From NCBI GenBank assembly GCA_946614095.1, contig CAMOGG010000006.1, positions 1 to 51,720 on the forward strand: 51,720 bases of DNA. The letters run 5' to 3'. Numbering within the stretch: position 1 is the stretch's first letter; each line of letters begins with the position of its first letter. This DNA comes from an uncultured Caryophanales bacterium. Lineage in GTDB: Bacteria > Bacillota_I > Bacilli_A > RF39 > UBA660. The notes beneath the pieces were generated by a model, which saw only the letters and a program-made list of their open reading frames with translations, was not told where the DNA came from and searched no databases. This document shows, piece after piece, positions 34,680 to 41,709 of this stretch. Made by a program: the position numbers and the translations under genes.

Positions 34680-35906
34680 ATGAATTTTCAAGAAATAACA
34701 GAAAAAGAATACAGAATATTTTGGGAAAATCATCCTTTAAAAACATTTCTATCTGCTCCTGAAATATCAAAGTTAAGAGAAAAATCAGGTTGGAAAACAT
34801 ATTATGTAGGAGTAAAAAAGAATAAAAAATTAATTGCCGCAACGATGTTGTTATCTCATCCAAGACACTTTGGTAAAGAAGAATTTTACTCTCCAAGAGG
34901 ATATCTATTAGACTTTAAAGATAAAGAATTAGTTGACTTTTTTACCAAAGAATTAAAAAAATATATCAAAGAGAAAAAAGGTTATGTTTTAAGAATTGAT
35001 CCCTATGTAATTTATAAAGAAAGAGATATTGATGGAAATATAGTAGAAGGTGGAGAAGATAACTCAAAAGTAGTAGATAATTTAATAGAATTAGGATTCA
35101 AAAAAGTTCCAGAAGAAAAAATGGAACAAGTGGGGTGGATGTTCTCTCTTGGATTAGAAGGAAAAACAGTAGAACAAATTCAAAAAGAGATGAAACCAAA
35201 TACTAGAAATACCATCCGAAAAGCTGAAAAATTTGGTATTACAGTAAATGAAATATCTTATGATGAATTAGATAGATTTCAAAGTATTATGGAAGAAACA
35301 TCAAAGAGAAAAGGATTCTCTAATAGAAAACTATCTTATTACCAAGAAATGTATAAATTATTTCATGATAAAAATGAAGTGAAATTCTTTATCACCGAAT
35401 TAAATTTAAAAGAATACACAGAACGACTAAAAAAAGAGAAAAAGGAAAAAGAAGAAAAAAGAGATAATCTAAGTGATGCGAAATATAATGATGGTGCAAA
35501 GAAAAATTTAACTAATGAGATAGAATCATTTAATAAAAGAATTAAAGAGTCAGAAGATATTATGAAGGATACTGGGAAAGATATTATTACTTTATCAGGA
35601 TCTATGTTTATGTTAATACACCCAGAAGTAATTTATTTATCTAGTGGTAATTATGAAGAATTTATGAAGTTTAATTCTCAATATTTAATTCAATGGGAAT
35701 TAATCAAGTATGGAATAGAAAATGGATTTAAAAAACATAACTTTTATGGAATACCAGCCAACATTAATGAACATCCTAAGGATTATGGAATTTATGAATT
35801 TAAACGAGGATTTAATGGATATGTAGAAGAATTAATTGGTGAATATGAGTTACCAATTACTTGGCATTATAAATTGATGAAACTAATACATAAAATAAAA
35901 AAATAA
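34680..35906 (+). CDS. FemA/FemX-like peptidoglycan aminoacyltransferase
   Basis: Non-ribosomal aminoacyltransferase of 408 residues that adds amino acids from aminoacyl-tRNA to the peptidoglycan side chain. 'WENHPLKTFLSAPEISKLREKSGWKTYYVG', 'YSPRGYLLDF', 'MKPNTRNTIRKAEKFGI' and the late 'YGIYEFKRGFNGYVEELIGEY' are FemABX blocks forming two GNAT folds. Residues ~240-305 are Lys/Glu-rich and match the coiled-coil arm typical of FemA. Its presence implies a cross-bridged cell wall. The start has a GGAGG site. Which residue it adds cannot be read. Confidence 0.92.
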   Translation: MNFQEITEKEYRIFWENHPLKTFLSAPEISKLREKSGWKTYYVGVKKNKKLIAATMLLSHPRHFGKEEFYSPRGYLLDFKDKELVDFFTKELKKYIKEKKGYVLRIDPYVIYKERDIDGNIVEGGEDNSKVVDNLIELGFKKVPEEKMEQVGWMFSLGLEGKTVEQIQKEMKPNTRNTIRKAEKFGITVNEISYDELDRFQSIMEETSKRKGFSNRKLSYYQEMYKLFHDKNEVKFFITELNLKEYTERLKKEKKEKEEKRDNLSDAKYNDGAKKNLTNEIESFNKRIKESEDIMKDTGKDIITLSGSMFMLIHPEVIYLSSGNYEEFMKFNSQYLIQWELIKYGIENGFKKHNFYGIPANINEHPKDYGIYEFKRGFNGYVEELIGEYELPITWHYKLMKLIHKIKK

Positions 35907-35928
35907 TAGAAGTAGGAAGTGAAGTATT

Positions 35929-36192
35929 ATGCAACATTACACATATCAACCTCAAGGTGTCTGTTCCAGACAAATAGATTTTGATATAAAAGATAATAAA
36001 ATATATAATTTAGTTGTTACGGGTGGTTGTAATGGAAACTTAAAAGGAATTGCCACATTAGTAGAAGGACAAGATATAAATCTTATAAAAGATAAATTAA
36101 AAGGTATTAATTGCAATGGTAGAGGTACATCCTGTCCTGACCAATTATCACTTGCGATTGAAGAATACCAAAACAAAATTAAGAGAGTGTAA
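35929..36192 (+). CDS. TSCPD domain protein (TIGR03905 type)
   Basis: Small protein of 87 residues. The TSCPD motif appears as 'GTSCPDQLSLAI' near the C-terminus, and four cysteines (in 'GVCSRQ', 'GGCNGN', 'INCNGRG' and 'TSCPDQ') could bind metal. The length and layout match the TIGR03905 family of stand-alone TSCPD proteins, whose function is unknown; the same domain occurs at the end of some ribonucleotide reductases. The ribosome binding site is a weak AGGAAGTGAAG. Confidence 0.9.
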   Translation: MQHYTYQPQGVCSRQIDFDIKDNKIYNLVVTGGCNGNLKGIATLVEGQDINLIKDKLKGINCNGRGTSCPDQLSLAIEEYQNKIKRV

Positions 36193-36208
36193 ATTTACAC
36201 TTTTTTAT
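36186..36208 (+). terminator. Rho-independent terminator
   Basis: A continuous palindrome AGTGTAAATTTACACT at 36186-36201 followed by T runs. It includes the TSCPD stop codon. Confidence 0.75.
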
Positions 36209-36267
36209 TTTATAATTTATTGCAAAAAAAATAATACAATATTTAAAATATAATCAGAGGTGATTTT

Positions 36268-37029
36268 ATGAATGAAAATGTAAAAGAAACAAAGAATAAA
36301 GGGTTAATTATTTTTACAATTACTTTATTGATAGCGTGTATAGGAATGGGAACATTTATTTTTATGAATAAAGATAAATTAATCGCTAAAGAAAGTGATA
36401 AAAATACTGAGAATAGTAGTAAAAAAACATCATCAAAAAATAAAAAAGAACAAGATACTAAAATAGAAACAGAAGCAACAGAAGATGAAACAGAAGAAGC
36501 GAAAGATTTAGATTTATCAAAAGCTTTAAATACTAGTGGCTATAATTATAGTGAAGTATCAGGTCAAGACCAAGATGCAGGCTTTAGTTTAAAAATAAAT
36601 GATGATAAGAAAAGCGTTACTGTTACTATTTATGAAAAAGGTTCAAAATTAATATCAGATGTCATACATTCAACATGGGGAACAGATCCAATTGACAAAC
36701 AAATAACAGGTTTTAATAAAAAAATTAAGTCTACTTATATTGGTGGTTTAGGACATGATAGCACTGGAACAATTTTCTATTTTATAATGGAAGATGGTAC
36801 AGTAACATATGCTAAATTATTTGAAAAAGCATTAAATGCAGACGGAACGATGTATTATAATACTAAAATATTAGAAAACCAATTGTCAATTAACACTATT
36901 GATAACATTGATGGAATTATCAAACTTTACGGAGCTAATGCCAGTGCTCCAATGTCAACAGGAGCTTATACCACGCTAGCTGCTAAAAAAGATGGTAGTT
37001 TCTACGATTTAGGTAAGATAATAAAATAG
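36268..37029 (+). CDS. Membrane-anchored extracytoplasmic protein of unknown function
   Basis: Protein of 253 residues. Residues ~14-34 form one membrane helix with a positively charged front, so the rest lies outside the cell. Residues ~40-90 are a low-complexity linker rich in Ser, Lys, Thr and Glu. Residues ~95-253 form a compact domain ('NTSGYNYSEVSGQ', 'VTVTIYEKGSKLISDVI', 'GLGHDSTGTIFYFIMEDGTV', 'LYGANASAPMSTGAYTTLA') which I do not recognise; repeated short beta strands suggest a propeller or sandwich fold. The start has a CAGAGGTGAT site. No close functional partner is evident. Confidence 0.75.
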   Translation: MNENVKETKNKGLIIFTITLLIACIGMGTFIFMNKDKLIAKESDKNTENSSKKTSSKNKKEQDTKIETEATEDETEEAKDLDLSKALNTSGYNYSEVSGQDQDAGFSLKINDDKKSVTVTIYEKGSKLISDVIHSTWGTDPIDKQITGFNKKIKSTYIGGLGHDSTGTIFYFIMEDGTVTYAKLFEKALNADGTMYYNTKILENQLSINTIDNIDGIIKLYGANASAPMSTGAYTTLAAKKDGSFYDLGKIIK

Positions 37030-37216
37030 ATTAATGAATAATATTGAATTATAGGGAAAAAACTATTTGCTAAAATTCCCATTAAAAGTAAGAGAGAAAC
37101 CATATGATTCTATATTCAAAGAGCAGAACATTTAAAAATATCCATTATTGTATCAGCATCTAAGGATAGAAATAAATTAACAGGAAAATAAGAAGATTAT
37201 TATTTAAAGTTAAAAT
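37030..37216. other. Intergenic stretch with no gene seen
   Basis: AT-rich sequence between the membrane-anchored protein and the metal-resistance operon. The longest frames are about 20 codons without good ribosome binding sites. I see nothing that can be supported as a gene or an RNA. Confidence 0.5.
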
Positions 37217-37240
37217 AGAGGAAATATTCCTCTTTTTTTC
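37217..37240 (+). terminator. Rho-independent terminator upstream of the metal operon
   Basis: AGAGGAA / TTCCTCT stem around TAT, followed by seven T. It would stop read-through into the arsR-type gene. Confidence 0.75.
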
Positions 37241-37269
37241 TTGACGTAATGCATAAACTATATTAATAT
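37241..37269 (+). promoter_or_regulatory. Promoter of the metal-resistance operon
   Basis: TTGACG at 37241-37246 and TAATAT at 37264-37269 with a 17-base spacer. The operator lies immediately downstream of the -10 box. Confidence 0.7.
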
Positions 37270-37272
37270 GAA

Positions 37273-37294
37273 TATATGAACAACTATTCATATA
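37273..37294. promoter_or_regulatory. ArsR/SmtB-type operator
   Basis: A perfect inverted repeat TATATGAA-CAACTA-TTCATATA, the classic form bound by CzrA, CadC and SmtB-type repressors (ATATGAA-N6-TTCATAT). It lies between the -10 box and the ribosome binding site, so bound repressor would cover the transcription start. Confidence 0.92.
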
Positions 37295-37305
37295 AAGGAG
37301 GATAT

Positions 37306-37602
37306 ATGAAAATACATAGTAAAGAATTATTATATGGGTTAAGTGAATTTTATAAAATATTTGGAGATCCTACTCGTCTTAGAATACTAGATGTCTTAAT
37401 CAACAAACCATTATGTGTCAATGAAATAAGTGAAATCTTAGATATATCTCCATCAGCTGTATCTCATCAGCTAAAGCATCTAAGAGCTTCTAATCTTGTA
37501 AAAACAGAAAAAATAGGTCAAAAAGTCTACTACAGTATTTCAGATGATCATATCAAAATCATACTAAAATATGGGGTTGAACATATTTCAGAGGTGATGT
37601 AG
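37306..37602 (+). CDS. ArsR/SmtB-family zinc-type metal sensor repressor
   Basis: Winged-helix repressor of 98 residues. 'FGDPTRLRILDVLI' opens the family fold, and 'ISPSAVSHQLKHLRASNLV' is the DNA-reading helix region. The last helix carries Asp80-x-His82-x10-His93-x2-Glu96, the alpha-5 metal site of SmtB/CzrA, which points to zinc or cobalt sensing. The start at 37306 has an AAGGAGG site; an ATG at 37276 lies inside the operator and is rejected. The stop is adjacent to the ATPase start codon. Autoregulation through the upstream operator is expected: metal binding releases the repressor. Confidence 0.95.
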   Translation: MKIHSKELLYGLSEFYKIFGDPTRLRILDVLINKPLCVNEISEILDISPSAVSHQLKHLRASNLVKTEKIGQKVYYSISDDHIKIILKYGVEHISEVM

Positions 37603-39393
37603 ATGAAAAAACAACATCATATAGAATTAATAAAAATAATGATAAGTATTCTATTATTAGGTATCACTTATTTTATATCAAAACCATATTCCATAATCTT
37701 TTTAGGATTTAGTTATTTGATTATATCTTATTCAATGTATATAGAAGCAATCCAAAATATTAGAAAAAAAGATTTCTTTGATGAAAATGTCTTAATGATT
37801 CTCGCAACACTTGGAGCTTTCTACATAGGAAGCAATTTAGAAGCAGTACTAGTAATGATTTTATTTCAATTAGGAGAATTTTTATCACACTTTGCGGTTC
37901 ACCAAAGTAAAGAGTCTATTACCAAAATGATGGATTTACGAGTAGAAGAAGTTGAGACAGAAGAAAAAGGAAAAATAAAAATAGAACAAGTAAAAGAAAA
38001 TGATATCTATATTGTAAAACCAGGAGAAAAAATTCCACTAGATGGAGTGATAGTAGAAGGAGAATCTTTCCTAGATACATCTTCTATGACTGGAGAAATA
38101 ACTCCAAAAAAAGTAAAAGAAAATGACTTTGTTTTAAGTGGTTGTATCAATAGAGAAAGTATTCTAAAAATAAAAGCAACTTCTACATATCGTACAACTA
38201 CTACTCAAAAAATAATTGATTTAATAGAAAAATCAAACGATAGAAAGTCGTCAACAGAAACATTTATTAGAAAATTTTCTAAGAAATACACCCCAATTGT
38301 AGTAGGAATTGCTATTTTATTAGTATTAATTCCTACCATACTAGGAGAAGATTTTTCTACTTGGTTATATCGTTCTTTAGTTTTTTTAGTAACTTCTTGT
38401 CCTTGTGCATTAGTTATTTCCGTACCATTAGGATATTTCTGTGGAATAGGAAAATCCTCTAAAGAAGGAATCATTGTAAAAGGTTCTAAAGAATTAGAAA
38501 ATTGTACAAACATTGATTATGTTCTTTTAGATAAAACTGGTACTTTAACAGAAGGTGTATTTGAAGTAACAAAAGTAAAAAGTAATCTTCCAAAAGAAGA
38601 GTTTATGAAAATAATCTCTTCTGCTGAAAAAAATTCCATTCATCCAATTGCTAAAGCCATTATAAAGAATAATAAAGATTTTTATTCAGTAAAAAAATAT
38701 AAAGAAATATCCGGAAAAGGAATATCTTGTGAAATAAAGAATAAACAAGTATTAGTAGGAAACTATGATTTACTAAAAGAAAATAATGTTTCATGTGAAA
38801 AAGTAGACGAAATGGGAACGATTATTTATGTTTCTATTGACAAGGAATATAGTGGCTATGTAGTGATATCAGATAAAATCAAAAAAGAAAGTAAAAAGTT
38901 AAAAGATAGCATAAGCCAAGAATTAATTATATTATCAGGGGATGAGGAAAAAATAACCAAAGAGGTAGCAAAAAGACTAGGAATTAAGAAAGCATATGGT
39001 AATTTGCTACCCCTAGACAAAGTAGCAAAAGTAAAAGAATACCAAAAAAAAGGAAAAGTATTATTTGTAGGTGATGGTATTAACGATGCTCCAGTGATTA
39101 AAACAGCAGATGTAGGAATATCTATGGGAGAAATGGGGAGTGATGCAGCCTTAGAAGCTAGTGATATTATCTTTATGAAAGAAGATATCACCAAAATAAA
39201 AACCATTATGGATATTGCCAATCTAACCAAAAGAAAAGTTACACAAAGTATTGTTTTAGCTCTTACAATCAAGTTTTTAGTCCTATTTTTGGCTACTATA
39301 GGAAAAAGTACAATCCTTCTAGCAGTATTTGCTGATGTTGGTGTCACTTTAATTGCTATATTAAATGTCTTAACAATATTTTTAAAAAAATAG
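37603..39393 (+). CDS. Heavy-metal P1B-type ATPase (zinc/cadmium exporter type)
   Basis: Metal-pumping ATPase of 596 residues in the plasma membrane. The CPC motif is at 266-268 ('SCPCALVIS'), the phosphorylated Asp310 is in 'DKTGTLTEG', 'HPIAKAI' is the HP motif and 'GDGINDAPVI' the hinge. The last helices carry 'ALTIKFLVLFLA' and 'VFADVGVTLIAIL', with the Lys and Asp typical of P1B-2 (Zn2+/Cd2+/Pb2+) pumps. It lacks an N-terminal heavy-metal-binding domain, starting directly with hydrophobic helices. It is fused in transcription to the repressor gene and is its expected target. The ion cannot be fixed from sequence. Confidence 0.94.
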   Translation: MKKQHHIELIKIMISILLLGITYFISKPYSIIFLGFSYLIISYSMYIEAIQNIRKKDFFDENVLMILATLGAFYIGSNLEAVLVMILFQLGEFLSHFAVHQSKESITKMMDLRVEEVETEEKGKIKIEQVKENDIYIVKPGEKIPLDGVIVEGESFLDTSSMTGEITPKKVKENDFVLSGCINRESILKIKATSTYRTTTTQKIIDLIEKSNDRKSSTETFIRKFSKKYTPIVVGIAILLVLIPTILGEDFSTWLYRSLVFLVTSCPCALVISVPLGYFCGIGKSSKEGIIVKGSKELENCTNIDYVLLDKTGTLTEGVFEVTKVKSNLPKEEFMKIISSAEKNSIHPIAKAIIKNNKDFYSVKKYKEISGKGISCEIKNKQVLVGNYDLLKENNVSCEKVDEMGTIIYVSIDKEYSGYVVISDKIKKESKKLKDSISQELIILSGDEEKITKEVAKRLGIKKAYGNLLPLDKVAKVKEYQKKGKVLFVGDGINDAPVIKTADVGISMGEMGSDAALEASDIIFMKEDITKIKTIMDIANLTKRKVTQSIVLALTIKFLVLFLATIGKSTILLAVFADVGVTLIAILNVLTIFLKK

Positions 39394-39418
39394 AAAGAAG
39401 GGAAATAATCCTTCTTTT
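39394..39418 (+). terminator. Rho-independent terminator
   Basis: AAAGAAGG / CCTTCTTT stem around GAAATAAT with a short T run, right after the ATPase stop. Confidence 0.75.
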
Positions 39419-39422
39419 AAAA

Positions 39423-39431
39423 TGATATAAT
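39423..39431 (+). promoter_or_regulatory. Extended -10 promoter for the second GH25 gene
   Basis: TGATATAAT, 20 bases before the start codon at 39452; no recognisable -35 box at 17 bases. Confidence 0.5.
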
Positions 39432-39451
39432 AATAATAGAAAGGAATTTCT

Positions 39452-40666
39452 ATGAAAAAAATAATAATGTTAACCTTCTCAATAATCTTTCTCTTATTAA
39501 TTTCCCTAGCAGGATATTACTGCTATAAAACCCATCGTATAAAACATGCAACAAAGTTAGTAGAATTAAAAACATCTGAAGTAGAAGTTTTTACAAAGAA
39601 AAAAGTAAAAGATATCATTCAAAACATGAATGGTACATTAATGACGAATCCTACCATTGATACAACAACCGTTGGTATACAAGAAGTAACATTCCAATAT
39701 AAAACAGACAATAACATTATTGTTCCCTATACGATTCATGTTAATGTTGTAGACAACACCCCACCATTAATTTCCTATCCAGGAACTTATCGAGTAGAGC
39801 CAAATTCCATAACGAGAAAAGAATTAAACAAACAGTTCTTCTGTGGAGATAACTACGATGACCATCCCAAATGTTTTGTAGAAGGAGAATACAATTTAAA
39901 AAAAGAAGGAGAATACAAGGTATCTTTAAAAGGAATAGATTCCTCTCATAACACTTCAAAAAATCCTTTTTTACTAGTAGTAAAGAAAGAAGAAAAAATA
40001 TCTAAAAAAGAAGAAAATATAAGTGAAGCGAAAACAATCAGTTTCGAAGAAATCAAAAAGAAATATAAAAAGAAAAATACTAAGATAGGAATTGATATTT
40101 CATATTGGCAAGGAAATATTAATTTTAAAAAACTAAAGAAAAGTAATGTAGAATTTGCCTATATAAGAGTTGGTAGAAGAGAAGAAATACATGGAAAATT
40201 AATCGAAGATGATAAGTTTGAAGAATACATCAAAGGTCTTAATAAAGTAAAAATACCTGTTGGAGTTTATTTTTATTCAAAAGCTAGTAATATAGAAGAA
40301 ATAAAAGAAGAAGTAAAATGGATTTTAAAGAGAATAAAAAAACATCAAGTTGATTTAGAAATAGTCATGGACTGGGAAAATTGGGATCATTATCAAGACT
40401 ATCAATTAAGCTTTTATCATTTAAGTAAATTATCTGATGCCTTTACTAAAGAAGTAGAAAAAAAAGACTATACAGGAATGTTATATAGTTCAAAGTATTA
40501 TCTAGAAACAGTCTGGAATCCAGAACATAAAAAAATATGGTTAGCTCATTATACAGATAAAACCGATTACAATCAAAATTTTAAAGTATGGCAAATCTGT
40601 AATAATGGTAAAGTACCAGGAATCGAAGAAAATCAGGTAGATATTGATATACGTTATGAATCATAA
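39452..40666 (+). CDS. Membrane-anchored GH25 muramidase with Ig-like domain
   Basis: Wall hydrolase of 404 residues, anchored by an N-terminal helix (residues ~3-22) or secreted. Residues ~35-180 look like a DUF5011/Ig-like module ('VVDNTPPLISYPGTYRVEP', 'EGEYKVSLKGIDSSHN'). A Lys/Glu-rich linker follows. Residues ~210-404 are the GH25 catalytic domain: Asp215 in 'IGIDISYWQG', Asp307 and Glu309 in 'VMDWEN', and 'FKVWQICNNGKVPGI' plus 'VDIDIRY' at the end. It has no ChW repeats, unlike the GH25 enzyme at 16730. The gene ends six bases into the convergent ylmH gene. Confidence 0.93.
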   Translation: MKKIIMLTFSIIFLLLISLAGYYCYKTHRIKHATKLVELKTSEVEVFTKKKVKDIIQNMNGTLMTNPTIDTTTVGIQEVTFQYKTDNNIIVPYTIHVNVVDNTPPLISYPGTYRVEPNSITRKELNKQFFCGDNYDDHPKCFVEGEYNLKKEGEYKVSLKGIDSSHNTSKNPFLLVVKKEEKISKKEENISEAKTISFEEIKKKYKKKNTKIGIDISYWQGNINFKKLKKSNVEFAYIRVGRREEIHGKLIEDDKFEEYIKGLNKVKIPVGVYFYSKASNIEEIKEEVKWILKRIKKHQVDLEIVMDWENWDHYQDYQLSFYHLSKLSDAFTKEVEKKDYTGMLYSSKYYLETVWNPEHKKIWLAHYTDKTDYNQNFKVWQICNNGKVPGIEENQVDIDIRYES

Positions 40667-41341
40667 GTACTGAAAAATTTGAATAACATAATGATTTTTT
40701 TTCGTTGTTTTCGTAATTCCATGATATCGAAATTTTCCAATTCTTCGAATACTAAAAATATCATTTTCCCTAAGACGATAAGAAGCATCCTTTAAATAAT
40801 CATAATTCAGTATAATATCTTTCTTAGAAATCATATGAAGAATCTCTTTACGATTACAATGACAAATAGAAGAGATAATAGTATCAATTCGATTACTAGA
40901 TACAATGAATTCTAATAATTCATAATTTCTTTGATAGTTTTCTAAGGTAGAAAGAGGAATTTCTTCCAATTCAATAGAAGCATTTTTAACCATTAGAAAA
41001 TTGGCTTCAAAATAGTTACGAATCATTGGTAAGATATAAACATAGTAATGATTATCAATAATTAAAATATCCCCAAATAATTCAGAAAGGATATCCAAAG
41101 AATACAGACTACCTAAAATATCTTGATGACGTACAGGAACATTTATTTTTATTTCATACAATAAAACTTCAGGAATTGATCCCGTATATAAAACCTTTTT
41201 TTCACTATCACAATAAGGAGCATATACTTGATATTCTCCTTTTTTTAATTTTTTCTGTACCTCTCGTAATTCTTTTGGATCTAGAAAATAGGTACTATGT
41301 AAATTGTGAAGTCTAGTCAAATTTTTTTGTACTGTATACAT
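40661..41341 (-). CDS. ylmH: YlmH-like S4-domain RNA-binding protein
   Basis: RNA-binding protein of 226 residues. 'STYFLDPKE' at the start, 'RHQDILGSLYSLDILSELFGDILI' in the middle and a C-terminal S4 domain ('VSSNRIDTIISSICHCNRKEILHMI', 'LRENDIFSIRRIGKFRY') follow the YlmH plan. YlmH is known from the cell-division gene cluster of Gram-positives and in Bacillus acts on stalled large ribosomal subunits. Here it stands alone, away from ylmEFG or divIVA. The start at 41341 is preferred because GAGGG lies seven bases before it; the TTG at 41347 abuts that site. Confidence 0.87.
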   Translation of the reverse strand: MYTVQKNLTRLHNLHSTYFLDPKELREVQKKLKKGEYQVYAPYCDSEKKVLYTGSIPEVLLYEIKINVPVRHQDILGSLYSLDILSELFGDILIIDNHYYVYILPMIRNYFEANFLMVKNASIELEEIPLSTLENYQRNYELLEFIVSSNRIDTIISSICHCNRKEILHMISKKDIILNYDYLKDASYRLRENDIFSIRRIGKFRYHGITKTTKKNHYVIQIFQYL

Positions 41342-41354
41342 AATCAATCCCTCT

Positions 41355-41383
41355 TTGTCATCACTATTATATCATGCTATAAT
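41355..41383 (+). promoter_or_regulatory. Strong sigma-A promoter
   Basis: TTGTCA at 41355-41360, a 17-base spacer and TATAAT at 41378-41383 with TGC in front (extended -10). It drives the gene starting at 41401 and lies opposite the ylmH start. Confidence 0.85.
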
Positions 41384-41400
41384 GAATGCATGGTGATAAA

Positions 41401-41709
41401 ATGATAAGAGAAATAGAAATAATGATAAAAAATGGTTGCCATATCACTCATCGAATACAAATGATACTAGAAGAGAAAAGATGGATAACAAATACAAAAA
41501 AAGTAATAGAAGATGAGCAAATAAAAAGATTACAAGATATAATGCTAAATTGGAAAAAGGAATATGGTAAGAGTAATGTGATAGATGCCGAAGAGTTTCA
41601 AATTAGAATAATATCTTCTAATTGGATAGAAGAATATCATGGTTGTGGAAACTATCCTGACAACTATCAAGAATTAAAAGAAATAATAGGTGAGTTAGAT
41701 GGAAGATAA
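41401..41709 (+). CDS. Hypothetical protein, first gene of a two-gene unit
   Basis: Small, charged, probably helical protein of 102 residues with no recognised domain. It contains 'NGCHITHRIQMILEEKRWI' near the start and 'IISSNWIEEYHGCGNYP' near the end. The ATG at 41401 has GGTGAT upstream; the in-frame ATG at 41386 would fall at or before the predicted transcription start and is not used. Its end overlaps the next gene by eleven bases, so the two products probably act together. Confidence 0.65.
   Translation: MIREIEIMIKNGCHITHRIQMILEEKRWITNTKKVIEDEQIKRLQDIMLNWKKEYGKSNVIDAEEFQIRIISSNWIEEYHGCGNYPDNYQELKEIIGELDGR

Noticed and set aside
36211-36254. Two TATAAT boxes before the gene at 36268 as its promoter
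   Set aside because: The nearest TTGCAA is 23 bases from the second box, and that box would place the start inside the ribosome binding site; neither is supported.
37103-37165. Short frame of about 20 codons in the gap before the metal operon
   Set aside because: No ribosome binding site and no recognisable product.
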